Shown piece by piece: positions 50,604-59,058 of a stretch of 64,000 nt of DNA. Within the stretch, counting starts at the first letter, position 1; each line of letters opens with the position of its first letter. The notes under the pieces are model-generated. The model had not been told where the DNA came from. It worked only from the letters and a program-made list of their open reading frames with translations, and ran no database searches. Both the position numbers and the translations under genes were made by a program. The DNA is from Sphingomonas taxi (GTDB lineage Bacteria; Pseudomonadota; Alphaproteobacteria; Sphingomonadales; Sphingomonadaceae), in assembly GCA_003243195.1 (NCBI GenBank), contig QFQI01000011.1:1-64000 (forward strand). Reading direction: 5' to 3'.

Positions 50604-51892
50604 TGTCCTGCTCCCTCCCCCGCCGTCGCATAGAGATCGGCCTCGGCCTGCCGGCGGCGGACCAGCCCCGCCATGACCTTGCCGTCGTTGCGTACCCAGC
50701 GCGCGAACTCGCCGACTGCGGCGTCATACTGGCCGCTGCAATGGCGCCTGGTCAGCGTCGCATCGGCGATCTTCCCGGTGTTGTAGTGGAACGACACCAG
50801 CGCATCGAACTGGTTCTGGGTGGTTTTCGCGCCGTTCAGCGCGCGGTTGACGTCGCTGACGTAGCGCTGGATCCGCTGGTTGAAATGGTCGTCGCATTCG
50901 CGCTGGCTCCAGACTGTGTCGCGGTCGATACCCGCGCCGGTGGAGCCCCAGCCGATCGTCCACGGCCGTCCGTCGCGGCTGCCCGGATCGGGATAGGCCC
51001 GGAAGGTGCCGTCCGCCTGCCGCCGCGCGCAGCCCTCGAAACTGTGGATCAGCGTCACGCCGGTCGCGCTGAGCACGTGCCCGCCATTCGGGACCGCCAC
51101 GACCACCGGGTTCGCGGGGTGCGGCGCGGTCAGCACCGCCCAGGTCTTCGGGCCGCAGATGCCATCCGCGTCGAGCTGGTGGCCGCGCTGCCACGATCGC
51201 AGCGCCGCCTCGGTCTTCGCGCCGAAGATACCGTCGGCGCGGATATCCAGCGCATCCTGCAGCAACCGGACGGACGGGCCTTCATCGCCACGGCGCAGCG
51301 TCGGTCGGCCCTGATTGTCGGTGGTCGGCACCGGCGGCGGGGGCGACGTCCGCCCCGTCAGATAGCCGTGCACCGCTTCACGGAACACCTGCATGTCGAA
51401 ACAGGGATCGACCTTGCGCCCCGGTGCCCATTCCTTGTGCGCGATGCACATGTCGGCGGGCGCGTGGAGGAAGCCGAGCAGCGCGGCCACGCCGCGCTGA
51501 TACGCCTCCATCTGCGCAGCGGGCCAGGGATCCTCCGGCCGGCCGCTATGCTCGGCCTCGATCCCGATGAAGCTGGCATTGCCCGAGACGATGTTGCGAA
51601 AACCGCCGTCGCCCGCATGGTTGGCGCGCCCCGCCGCTACGAGATAGAAAGTGCCGTCGCGCCCGAGCCCGAGGTTGGCGAGCGGCCCGCGCAGCGGCGG
51701 GTCCGCCCGCCCCTTCGCCAGCATCGTCAGCGTCGGCATGTTGCCGGGGGCCGCCGTGCCGGTGTGATGCACCATCACGCCCCTGACGGTGCCCATCTCC
51801 GCACGCCCGCGATCGCGCCAGCCGGGATGTTCGGCGACCTTCAGCCCCGCGCGCTGCAATTCGTCGAGCATCCATGTCAGTTGGTAGCTCAT
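50600..51892 (-). CDS. three-domain peptidoglycan hydrolase: amidase, wall-binding, lysozyme
   Basis: 430 residues with three parts. Residues 25-170 form an amidase_2/PGRP domain (RGVMVHHTGTA with zinc His 42-43, IEAEHSG, CIAHKEWAPGRKVDPCFD). Residues 200-255 are a peptidoglycan-binding_1 repeat (RRGDEGPSVRLLQDAL, DADGICGPKTWAVL). Residues 275-425 form a GH24 phage-type lysozyme (HSFEG with catalytic Glu 286, YPDPGS, WTIGWGST, FDALVSFHYNTG, RRRQAEADLY). It cuts both the amide and the glycan bond of peptidoglycan. There is no signal peptide, so it needs another route out. A GAGGGGGAA site precedes the ATG. It lies in an operon with a multi-span membrane protein and no phage genes. Confidence 0.88.
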   Translation of the reverse strand: MSYQLTWMLDELQRAGLKVAEHPGWRDRGRAEMGTVRGVMVHHTGTAAPGNMPTLTMLAKGRADPPLRGPLANLGLGRDGTFYLVAAGRANHAGDGGFRNIVSGNASFIGIEAEHSGRPEDPWPAAQMEAYQRGVAALLGFLHAPADMCIAHKEWAPGRKVDPCFDMQVFREAVHGYLTGRTSPPPPVPTTDNQGRPTLRRGDEGPSVRLLQDALDIRADGIFGAKTEAALRSWQRGHQLDADGICGPKTWAVLTAPHPANPVVVAVPNGGHVLSATGVTLIHSFEGCARRQADGTFRAYPDPGSRDGRPWTIGWGSTGAGIDRDTVWSQRECDDHFNQRIQRYVSDVNRALNGAKTTQNQFDALVSFHYNTGKIADATLTRRHCSGQYDAAVGEFARWVRNDGKVMAGLVRRRQAEADLYATAGEGAGQ

Positions 51893-51913
51893 GCCCGCTT
51901 CCCCCTCCTCCAC

Positions 51914-53398
51914 CTATGCCCGCGCGCGCCCCCCGGTCGCGGGCGGCAGTTCGTCGTCCTGGGTCAGTTCGTCATCCTCCATCTGGAAGCCGTTTGGTCC
52001 GACCTCCTGATCGTCGTCGCGCACATTGTCGTTGGCGCCCGGCATAGCCGGCGACGGTGCCAGCCCGGCCGGCTTGCCGGTGGCCGGCCTGGGCGCGGCG
52101 GATTGCGCCGCCCGCTGCGCGCCGATCGCCGCCAGTTGCGCGTCGAACACGGCCGGCTTCTCGCCGCTCTTGGCCAGCAGGTCCGGCACCAGCCGCTCCG
52201 AGAAGCCCGCGAAGAAGCCGGCGATGATCGCGAACAGCACGCTCGTCTGCGGCACCAGCTCGAACCGCACCACCTCACCGACGATCAACGCGATCAGCAC
52301 CGCGCCGCCGATCGCGCCGATCACGATCCGCAAGGCGGCGTCCATGATGTTGGTGGTGGGCAGCAGGTCGGTCAGCACCGCCCGGCTCTTGATGGCCAGC
52401 GCGATCGAGAAGAACGCGCCCACCGCCCCCGCCGCGAAGCCGCGCCAGATGTCGATAGCCACCGCATAGTCCGGCCGCACCACCATGCTGGCGGTCTGCG
52501 GCCAGATCAGCATCGCGAACAGCGGGATCGCCGCGACCGCGAACAGCGCCAGCGTCCGCCCGCTCGACGGCGGCTTGCGAACGGTGGCGATGACCAGCCC
52601 GATCGCCAGCGCCATGAGGATCGCGATCATGCCGATCGCGGTCGGGCGGCTGAGCGCCAGGCTGCCGGCCGGCACGAAACGCTGGACGATGTACCAGCAT
52701 ATCAGCGAAACGAGCGGAATGGCCGCGAGCGCGGCGAGAATGCCCTGCCGTGGCGAGGGCTGCCACCGATCGGTTGCGACCAGCCCCGCCCCAACCGCGA
52801 CGCTCAGCACCAGACCGGCTGCCAACGCGACCGATCCGGCGGCAATCCGCGGCGCGATCTGCAAGGGCGGGTCGGCGCGGAGCGGCAACAACGACGCCAG
52901 CAACCACGCGACGAACATCACCACCAGCGACGCCACGAACGCGGTGAGCAGATATTCGAAGCGCGCACTCGCGGTCCGCTCGTCGATCATGTCGAGCTTG
53001 ATCTTCTCCAGCCACAACCGCGCGCCCGGCGTGTCGTCCTCCAGCGCCTGCGCCAACGCACCGCCGATCCGCCGGTCCTGGCATTCGGCCTTCGCCTCCA
53101 GGCGTTGCGGATCGCGCAGCCCGAAGAAGCCGTGCGATCGTGCATCCGGCTCGCGCGGGCGGCGCCAGTCCTGGATCAGCCCGTCGATCTCGTCGCGCAG
53201 CGGCAACAGCGGTGCCATGGCGCGGCGTTGCTCCACCGCGAGCGCCGGATCATCGGCGAACTGCACCAGCACCCGCTCGCGCGTGCGATAGATGGCATAT
53301 TCGCCATCCTTTCGCTGGTAGACCTCCTCGATGAGGTTGTCGTGCCGGTCACGGCCACCGCGACGGATATACGCGAGGCCCGGATCACCCGCCGACAT
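51914..53398 (-). CDS. eight-span membrane protein heading the endolysin cassette
   Basis: 494 residues. An N-terminal soluble part of about 145 residues, with acidic and basic stretches and no known fold, is followed by about eight hydrophobic segments (roughly 148-172, 186-208, 219-242, 254-273, 282-300, 319-338, 355-376 and 385-402). The last segment ends with the distinctive GFFAGFSERLVPDLLAKS. A hydrophilic tail of about 90 residues follows: Ala/Pro-rich and then acidic. It has no transporter motif I know. It ends 21 bases before the endolysin start, so it is the first gene of that operon. A role in letting the hydrolase across the membrane is a guess from context. Confidence 0.7.
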   Translation of the reverse strand: MSAGDPGLAYIRRGGRDRHDNLIEEVYQRKDGEYAIYRTRERVLVQFADDPALAVEQRRAMAPLLPLRDEIDGLIQDWRRPREPDARSHGFFGLRDPQRLEAKAECQDRRIGGALAQALEDDTPGARLWLEKIKLDMIDERTASARFEYLLTAFVASLVVMFVAWLLASLLPLRADPPLQIAPRIAAGSVALAAGLVLSVAVGAGLVATDRWQPSPRQGILAALAAIPLVSLICWYIVQRFVPAGSLALSRPTAIGMIAILMALAIGLVIATVRKPPSSGRTLALFAVAAIPLFAMLIWPQTASMVVRPDYAVAIDIWRGFAAGAVGAFFSIALAIKSRAVLTDLLPTTNIMDAALRIVIGAIGGAVLIALIVGEVVRFELVPQTSVLFAIIAGFFAGFSERLVPDLLAKSGEKPAVFDAQLAAIGAQRAAQSAAPRPATGKPAGLAPSPAMPGANDNVRDDDQEVGPNGFQMEDDELTQDDELPPATGGRARA

Positions 53399-53622
53399 GA
53401 GTCATCCGCCCGCGCGACACGCAATATGGAAGGACACCGCAATCGCGGTGCAAGCGCTCAGCCATCGGACATCCCCCATCTTTGATACGAGGACGGCGCA
53501 TTGATGCGCACTGTTGGCGAACCGTGGGCGGGAGAATGACTCAACACCATGCGTCTGTAAAGAGGCGCTTTGGCCATCGATTCGCCGGTGCCATCGCCGG
53601 GTGCGCGCGCTAGACGGGCGGC

Positions 53623-54585
53623 ATGACCGATTGCGAGATCCTGATGCCCGCGCCGATGCTGCCCAGCGTCGTCGAGGCGCTGCAACGCCGCTTCACGCTC
53701 CATCGCCTGTGGGAACAGTCGGACCCCGACGCCTTTCTCGCGATGGCCGGACCGCGCATCCGCGGGCTGGCGGCGAGTACGCTGGCCGGTCGTATCGACG
53801 CCGGCTGGTTCGACCGCCTCCCCGCGCTGGAAATCGTCGCCAATTTCGGCGTCGGATATGACAACATCGACGTGCGCGCGGCACAGGCACGCGGCATCAT
53901 GGTCACCAATACGCCGGGCGTTCTGGACGAGGAGGTGGCCGACCTGACGCTCGGCCTGCTGCTGGCGACGATCCGGCGCCTTCCGCAAGCGGACCGCCAT
54001 GTCCGCGAAGGCCGGTGGGCGAGCGGCCCGTTCCCGCTCTCGCCGACGCTGCGCGGGCGCCGGGTCGGGATCATCGGGCTGGGCGCGATCGGCAAGGCGG
54101 TGGCGCGGCGGCTGGAGGGGTTCGATGTCGCCATTGCCTATCACGGACGGTCGCGGCAGCCCGCGATCGGCTACGACTATCACGCGACCCCCGTGGCGCT
54201 CGCTGCCGCCTGCGACGTGCTGATCGCCATCGTGCCCGGTGGACCGGGGACGCTACACATCATCGACGCGGATGTGCTGGCGGCGCTTGGCTCGCAGGGC
54301 ATCGTCATCAACGTCGCGCGCGGCAGCGTCGTGGATCAGGACGCGCTGATCGACGCGCTTCAGGCCGGCACGATCCTGGGCGCGGGACTCGACGTGTTCA
54401 ACGACGAGCCGAACGTGCCGCCGGCGCTGTGCGCGATGCCGAACGTGGTGCTTCTGCCCCATGTGGGCTCCGCATCGGAGCATACGCGTGCCGCCATGGG
54501 AGCGATGGTGGTCGACAATCTCATCGCCTGGTTCGAACGCGGATCGGCGATCTCGCCCGTGCCGGAGACCGCCTCGCATCCATAA
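53623..54585 (+). CDS. D-2-hydroxyacid dehydrogenase
   Basis: 320 residues of the NAD(P)-dependent D-isomer family. The nucleotide-binding motif is GLGAIGKAVARRLEGF. The catalytic triad is in VINVARGSVVDQ (Arg), FNDEPNVPPAL (Glu) and LLPHVGSASEHTR (His). The N-terminal part ends in FGVGYDNIDVRAAQARGI. It is of the glyoxylate/hydroxypyruvate reductase (GhrB-like) type; a substrate cannot be fixed. The gene is alone, divergent from the endolysin cassette and convergent with rmuC. Confidence 0.9.
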   Translation: MTDCEILMPAPMLPSVVEALQRRFTLHRLWEQSDPDAFLAMAGPRIRGLAASTLAGRIDAGWFDRLPALEIVANFGVGYDNIDVRAAQARGIMVTNTPGVLDEEVADLTLGLLLATIRRLPQADRHVREGRWASGPFPLSPTLRGRRVGIIGLGAIGKAVARRLEGFDVAIAYHGRSRQPAIGYDYHATPVALAAACDVLIAIVPGGPGTLHIIDADVLAALGSQGIVINVARGSVVDQDALIDALQAGTILGAGLDVFNDEPNVPPALCAMPNVVLLPHVGSASEHTRAAMGAMVVDNLIAWFERGSAISPVPETASHP

Positions 54586-54594
54586 GCGGCCACT

Positions 54595-54616
54595 ATGACC
54601 GGAGCCGACCGGTCAT
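54595..54616. terminator. bidirectional terminator hairpin
   Basis: Perfect 8-bp stem ATGACCGG/CCGGTCAT with a six-base loop, ten bases past the dehydrogenase stop and about 65 before the rmuC stop on the other strand. No T run. Confidence 0.55.
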
Positions 54617-54680
54617 GCGGGCATTCACGTCATGTTGGCGGACGTGCGAAGGCGCACAGCCACGGCGCCGGCGCGCGTCG

Positions 54681-56045
54681 CTAAGGCGCAAGTACCTTGG
54701 TCAGCGGACGGGCGGATTGCTCGCCGATCGGGAGGGCGTCGATCGACTTGTTGCCGGTGTCGATATTCAACGCCTCGAAGCGCCGCGCGCTGGTCAGCAC
54801 CTGGCTTTCCAGACTGCCCACGAAGCTGTTGTACGCGCCCATCGCGGTGTCGAGGTTCTTGCCCAGCTTCGCGACATGCCCCGTCATCACCGCCAGCCGC
54901 TGGTACAATTCCTTGCCGAGCGCGCCGATCTCCTGCGCCTCGCGCGCCAGCTTCTCCTGCCGCCACACCGCCGACACGGTGCGGGCGATCGCGATGAGAT
55001 TGGTGGGCGTGGCCAGCAGGACGCGGCGTTCGAAGGCATAGTCCCACAACCCGGCATCGTGTTCGAGCGCAGCGGACAGGAAATGCTCGCCCGGCACGAA
55101 CATCACGACATATTCGGGCGCATCGTCGAACTGCGTCCAATAAGCCTTGGCGCCGAGCGCATTGACGTGCGCGCGCATCGACTGGGCATGCGCCGCCAGC
55201 CCAAGCTGCCGTTCCGCCTCGTCCACGGCGCCGAACGCGTCCTGATAGGCGTTGAGCGACACCTTGGCATCGACGATCAGCGACTTGCCGCCGGGGACGC
55301 GGACAATGGCGTCGGGCCGCAATCGCCCACCCTCGTCTCCGGCGACGCTCACCTCCATGCGAAAATCGGTATGTTCGGCCAGCCCGCACGATTCGAGGAC
55401 ATTGCGCAACTGCTGCTCGCCCCAACGCCCGCGCGCCTTGGGGGCGTTGCGCAGCGCATTCACCAGCTTGGCCGCCTCACCGGAGACACGCTCCTGCCCG
55501 ATGCGCATCGCCTCGATCTGGCCGTGCAACTGCCCGAAGGCATCGCGGCGTTCGGCCTCGATCTTCGCGACGCCCTCCTCATAGCGTTGCAGCCGATCGT
55601 TCACCGGCTGGAGCAAGGCGCGCAATCCCTGCCCCGCCTGCTCCTCCGACTGGCGAAAGCGCGCCTCGGCGCGTTCGAGGAACGCCTTCTGCGCCTCACC
55701 CAGCGCGTTCTGCGCGACGTCGCGGAAGCGCAGGCTCATCTCGTCCGCCGCCGCTTTCAGGTCCGCGATCCGCTGTTCCGCCGCCCTGCCCTCCGCCTGG
55801 AGGCGCGAAACGTCGAGCCGCGCCGCCTCGCGTTCGTCGCGCGCCTGCGTCAATTCGGTGCGCAGGCCGTCCACCGCCCGCGCGCGCTCCTCAGCGGCGG
55901 CCAGATCGGTGATCGCGCGCTTGAACTGCTCGACCTGCTCGTCACGCTCGCGACGGAATCGTTGCGCCTCGCGCCGCCCCGCGATCCAGCCGAGCAACCC
56001 GCCAAGCGCGAGGGCGATCACGGCAACAAGCAGATATTCGATCAT
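54681..56045 (-). CDS. rmuC: DNA recombination protein RmuC
   Basis: 454 residues from MIEYLLVAVIALALGG. A single N-terminal membrane segment (4-24) is followed by a long coiled coil (about 25-190, rich in Arg, Glu and Ala) and the RmuC domain (GRWGEQQLRNVLESCGLAEHTDF, RPDAIVRVPGGKSLIVDAKVSL, MFVPGEHFLSAALEHD, LLATPTNLIAIARTVSAVWRQEK). RmuC limits DNA inversion and recombination; the nuclease-like core is related to restriction enzymes. It is leftward and lies just after def in the same direction, with a 52-base gap. Confidence 0.93.
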   Translation of the reverse strand: MIEYLLVAVIALALGGLLGWIAGRREAQRFRRERDEQVEQFKRAITDLAAAEERARAVDGLRTELTQARDEREAARLDVSRLQAEGRAAEQRIADLKAAADEMSLRFRDVAQNALGEAQKAFLERAEARFRQSEEQAGQGLRALLQPVNDRLQRYEEGVAKIEAERRDAFGQLHGQIEAMRIGQERVSGEAAKLVNALRNAPKARGRWGEQQLRNVLESCGLAEHTDFRMEVSVAGDEGGRLRPDAIVRVPGGKSLIVDAKVSLNAYQDAFGAVDEAERQLGLAAHAQSMRAHVNALGAKAYWTQFDDAPEYVVMFVPGEHFLSAALEHDAGLWDYAFERRVLLATPTNLIAIARTVSAVWRQEKLAREAQEIGALGKELYQRLAVMTGHVAKLGKNLDTAMGAYNSFVGSLESQVLTSARRFEALNIDTGNKSIDALPIGEQSARPLTKVLAP

Positions 56046-56097
56046 TGCCGGAACATAGATCGAACGCACCGCCCCCCACAACCATTAATCGTCCACG

Positions 56098-56631
56098 TCA
56101 GCCCGCGCGGCGCAGCTTGTCCAGCTTCTTGAGCAACATGCCGCGCTTCAACCGCGAGATATAGTCGATGAACAGCACGCCGTTGAGATGGTCGATCTCA
56201 TGCTGCATGCAGGTCGACATCAGCCCGTCGAACTCCGCCTCCTGTCGCGCGCCATCGGTATCCAGCCACGTCACGCGGCAGCGGTCGGGGCGGGTAACCT
56301 CGGCATATTGGTCGGGGATCGACAGGCAGCCCTCGTTGTAGCTCGACTGCTCCTCGCTCAGCCAGGTGATCTCCGGATTGATGAACGCCCGCGGATCGCG
56401 CGCGGCCTCGGGCGCCTCGCCTTCTTCCAGCTCGCGTTCCTGAAGGTCGATCACGACGATGCGCTGCATGATGCCGACCTGGATCGCCGCCAGCCCGATG
56501 CCGCGCGCATCGTACATGGTGTCGAACATGTCGGCGACGATGCCGCGCACCTCGTCGTTCACCTCCGCGACGGGCGTGCAGGTTTCGCGCAGCCGCGCGT
56601 CGGGAACTTCTACGATCGGAAGAATGGCCAT
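56098..56631 (-). CDS. def: peptide deformylase
   Basis: 177 residues. It removes the formyl group from nascent proteins at the ribosome. The three metal-site motifs are intact: GIGLAAIQVG (44-53), EGCLSIPD (100-107) and HEIDHLNG (144-151) with the catalytic Glu. The usual def-fmt operon is broken: fmt lies about 700 bases away on the other strand, with recR between. It is leftward and upstream of rmuC. Confidence 0.97.
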   Translation of the reverse strand: MAILPIVEVPDARLRETCTPVAEVNDEVRGIVADMFDTMYDARGIGLAAIQVGIMQRIVVIDLQERELEEGEAPEAARDPRAFINPEITWLSEEQSSYNEGCLSIPDQYAEVTRPDRCRVTWLDTDGARQEAEFDGLMSTCMQHEIDHLNGVLFIDYISRLKRGMLLKKLDKLRRAG

Positions 56632-56672
56632 CCGGGCGGGCTACGGATGCGCTCCGCCCCCGTCAACCGATT

Positions 56673-56710
56673 GGCGTCGACCAATAGGCGTCGGCCAATA
56701 GGCGTCAGGC
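56673..56710. repeat. 14-bp tandem repeat between def and recR
   Basis: Two full units, GGCGTCGACCAATA (56673-56686) and GGCGTCGGCCAATA (56687-56700), differing at one base, then a partial third (GGCGTCAGGC). The stop codon of recR lies in the partial copy. The first copy also forms ATTGG/CCAAT pairing. Confidence 0.55.
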
Positions 56711-57301
56711 GACGGGACGCCGTGCGCGCATGGCCTGCGCCAGCGTCCCCTCATCCAGATAGTCGAGCTCGCCGCCGACCGGCAGTCCGTGGGCGAGCTG
56801 GGTGAGTCGCACGGGGAACTTCTCCAGTCGCTCGATCAGATAATGCGCGGTGGTCTGCCCCTCCAGCGTCGCGTTCAGCGCCAGCACCACCTCGTCCACG
56901 CCGCCGCCCGCCACGCGCGCGACCAGGCTTTCCACCGCCAGATCCTCCGGCCGCACGCCCTCCAGCGCGGACAGGCGCCCGCCGAGCACATGGAAACGGC
57001 CCGGGAACAGCCGCGAACGTTCGAGCGCCCACAGGTCGCTCACGTCTTCCACCACGCACAAGGCGCGGGGGTCGCGGCGTGGATCGGCGCAGACCGCGCA
57101 AGGATCAGTGGTGTCGACATTCCCACATGTCGAGCAGGTTGCCAGCCGTTCCTCCACCGCGGTCAGCGCCGAACGCAGTGGTGCAAGCGCCGCCTCGCGC
57201 CGCTTTAGCAGGTGAAGCACCGCGCGTCGCGCCGATCGCGGACCGAAACCGGGGAGCCGCGCCAGCGCGCTCGTCAGCGCCTCGATCTCGGGGGATGCCA
57301 T
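56705..57301 (-). CDS. recR: recombination mediator RecR
   Basis: 198 residues from MASPEIEALTSALARLPGFG. The helix-hairpin-helix (ALARLPGFGPRSARRAVLHL) is followed by a four-Cys zinc finger (CSTCGNVDTTDPCAVC) and a Toprim domain (ALCVVEDVSDLWALE, LGGRLSALEGV, EVVLALNATLEGQTTAHYL). It works with RecF and RecO to load RecA at gaps. It is divergent from fmt, with about 55 bases between. A dnaX gene, often upstream of recR elsewhere, is absent. Confidence 0.96.
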   Translation of the reverse strand: MASPEIEALTSALARLPGFGPRSARRAVLHLLKRREAALAPLRSALTAVEERLATCSTCGNVDTTDPCAVCADPRRDPRALCVVEDVSDLWALERSRLFPGRFHVLGGRLSALEGVRPEDLAVESLVARVAGGGVDEVVLALNATLEGQTTAHYLIERLEKFPVRLTQLAHGLPVGGELDYLDEGTLAQAMRARRPVA

Positions 57302-57355
57302 GTGGAACAGATAGGGGGTTGCGCCGCGCGCCGCCAGCGTGTCGAGAGCGGTGCC

Positions 57356-58261
57356 ATGCGGATCATCTTCATGGGAACCCCGGCCTTCGCCGTGCCGACG
57401 CTGAACGCACTGGTGGCGGACGGTCACGATGTGGTCGCCGTCTACAGCCAGCCGCCGCGCCCGGGCGGACGGCGCGGACGCGGACTGGTGCGCACGCCGG
57501 TGCACCAGCGCGCCGACGAACTGGGTATCGCGGTGCACACGCCGGTGTCGCTGAAGGATGCCGCCGCGCAGGCCGCGTTCAGCGCCCATGCCGCCGATGT
57601 CGCGGTCGTCGCGGCCTATGGCCTCATCCTGCCGCACGCCGTGCTCGCGGCGCCGCCGCTGGGATGCCTGAACGTCCACGGCTCGCTGCTCCCGCGCTGG
57701 CGCGGCGCGGCCCCGGTGCAGCGCGCGATCTTGGCCGGCGACGCGGAGACGGGAGTCGGCATCATGCAGATGGAGACCGGGCTGGATACCGGGCCGGTGC
57801 GGCTGGAGGGCCGCGTGCCATGCGCCGGAAAGAACGCCGGGCAAATTACGGACGAACTGGCACAACTCGGCGCGATACTGATGGTGCAGGTTTTGCGGGA
57901 TCCCGCCGCCTATCCGCCGGTGGCGCAGTCGACGGAGGGTGTCACCTATGCCGGGAAGATCCGCAAGGAAGAGGCGCGGCTCGACTTCACCGCCGACGCT
58001 GCGCAGGTGCTGCGGCAGATCGCCGCCTTCGATCCCGCGCCCGGCGCCTTTTTCGAACATGACGGCGAACGCATCAAGGTGCTGGCGGCGGAACGATCGG
58101 ACCGGCACGGCGCGGCGGGCGCGGTGCTCGACGATCGCCTGCTGATCGCCTGCGGTGATGGGGCGATTCGGCCGCTGCACGTGCAGCGCGCCGGACGCGG
58201 GGCGATGGACGTCGACGAACTGCTGCGTGGCTTCGCCATTCCGGCCGGCACGCGGCTGTGA
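57356..58261 (+). CDS. fmt: methionyl-tRNA formyltransferase
   Basis: 301 residues. It formylates initiator Met-tRNA with 10-formyltetrahydrofolate. The start MRIIFMGTPAFAVPTLNAL, the folate-binding AAYGLILPHAVL, and the catalytic NVHGSLLPRWRGAAPVQRAI with GIMQMETGLDTGPV are intact. The C-terminal RNA-binding domain begins near YAGKIRKEEARLDF. The stop overlaps truA in GTGA. It is separated from def by recR. Confidence 0.97.
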   Translation: MRIIFMGTPAFAVPTLNALVADGHDVVAVYSQPPRPGGRRGRGLVRTPVHQRADELGIAVHTPVSLKDAAAQAAFSAHAADVAVVAAYGLILPHAVLAAPPLGCLNVHGSLLPRWRGAAPVQRAILAGDAETGVGIMQMETGLDTGPVRLEGRVPCAGKNAGQITDELAQLGAILMVQVLRDPAAYPPVAQSTEGVTYAGKIRKEEARLDFTADAAQVLRQIAAFDPAPGAFFEHDGERIKVLAAERSDRHGAAGAVLDDRLLIACGDGAIRPLHVQRAGRGAMDVDELLRGFAIPAGTRL

Positions 58262-59058
58262 CGCGCTTCGCACTGACCGTGGAGTTCGACGGGCGCCCGT
58301 TCATGGGGTGGCAACGGCAGGCACATGGGCCGAGCGTTCAGCAGGCGATCGAGGATGCCGCCTTTGCGGTTACCGGCGAACGCTGCGTCGTCCATGCCGC
58401 CGGCCGCACCGATGCCGGGGTACACGGGCTGGCGATGCGCGCGCATCTCGACGTCGACCGCCCGATCACCGCTTTTCGGCTCGGCGAGGCGCTGAATGCG
58501 CGGCTGCGTCCCTCGCCGGTCGCGATCCTGGATTGCGTCACGGTCGCAGACAACTGGCACGCCCGCTTTTCCTGCACCGGGCGATCCTACGAATATCGCA
58601 TCGTCAACCGTCGCGCTCCGCTCACGTTCGAGAAGGGACTGGCGTGGCAGATCCCGCAACCGCTCGACACTCATGCCATGAATAATGCGGCACAAGCTCT
58701 TGTCGGCAGGCATGATTTCACCACCTTCCGCTCGGCGCACTGTCAATCCGCCAGCCCGGTGAAATCGCTCGACCGCATCCATGTCACGCGACGCGACGAG
58801 CGTGTCGCCGTCACCGTGGCGGCGCGCTCCTTTCTTCATCACCAGGTCCGCTCGATGGTCGGCTGCCTGGCGCTTGTCGGCATGGGGCGGTGGTCGGCCG
58901 ACGACCTGGCCGACGCGTTGCGCGCCGCCGACCGCGCCCGGCTCGGCCTCAACGCGCCGCCCGACGGACTGTTCTTCGTCGCGGCCGACTATCCCGCCGA
59001 TGGCGCCATTCTGCTGAAACGGGCAGCCAGTTCGACATGCGTCGACCAGCGGAACTGA
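58258..59058 (+). CDS. truA: tRNA pseudouridine synthase A
   Basis: 266 residues from a GTG that overlaps the fmt stop (GTGA). It makes pseudouridine at positions 38-40 of tRNA. The catalytic Asp 52 is in AGRTDAGVHG. YEYRIVNRR, GRHDFTTFRS and ARSFLHHQVRSMVGCL are the other family motifs. The family usually ends soon after FFVAADY; here about 20 more residues follow, lying over the end of the convergent RNA methyltransferase gene (70 bases of overlap). Confidence 0.95.
   Translation: MTRFALTVEFDGRPFMGWQRQAHGPSVQQAIEDAAFAVTGERCVVHAAGRTDAGVHGLAMRAHLDVDRPITAFRLGEALNARLRPSPVAILDCVTVADNWHARFSCTGRSYEYRIVNRRAPLTFEKGLAWQIPQPLDTHAMNNAAQALVGRHDFTTFRSAHCQSASPVKSLDRIHVTRRDERVAVTVAARSFLHHQVRSMVGCLALVGMGRWSADDLADALRAADRARLGLNAPPDGLFFVAADYPADGAILLKRAASSTCVDQRN

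Noticed and set aside
49782..53398. Prophage
   Set aside because: The hydrolase is phage-like, but there is no integrase, capsid, portal, tail or terminase gene, and flanking genes are core metabolism.
50597..53485. 962-codon rightward open frame over the endolysin cassette
   Set aside because: It mirrors the leftward genes, is rich in Arg, His and Gln, and has no domain; the four leftward genes have clear signals and motifs.
56673..56710. CRISPR-like repeat
   Set aside because: The units are tandem without spacers and only 14 bases long; no cas genes.
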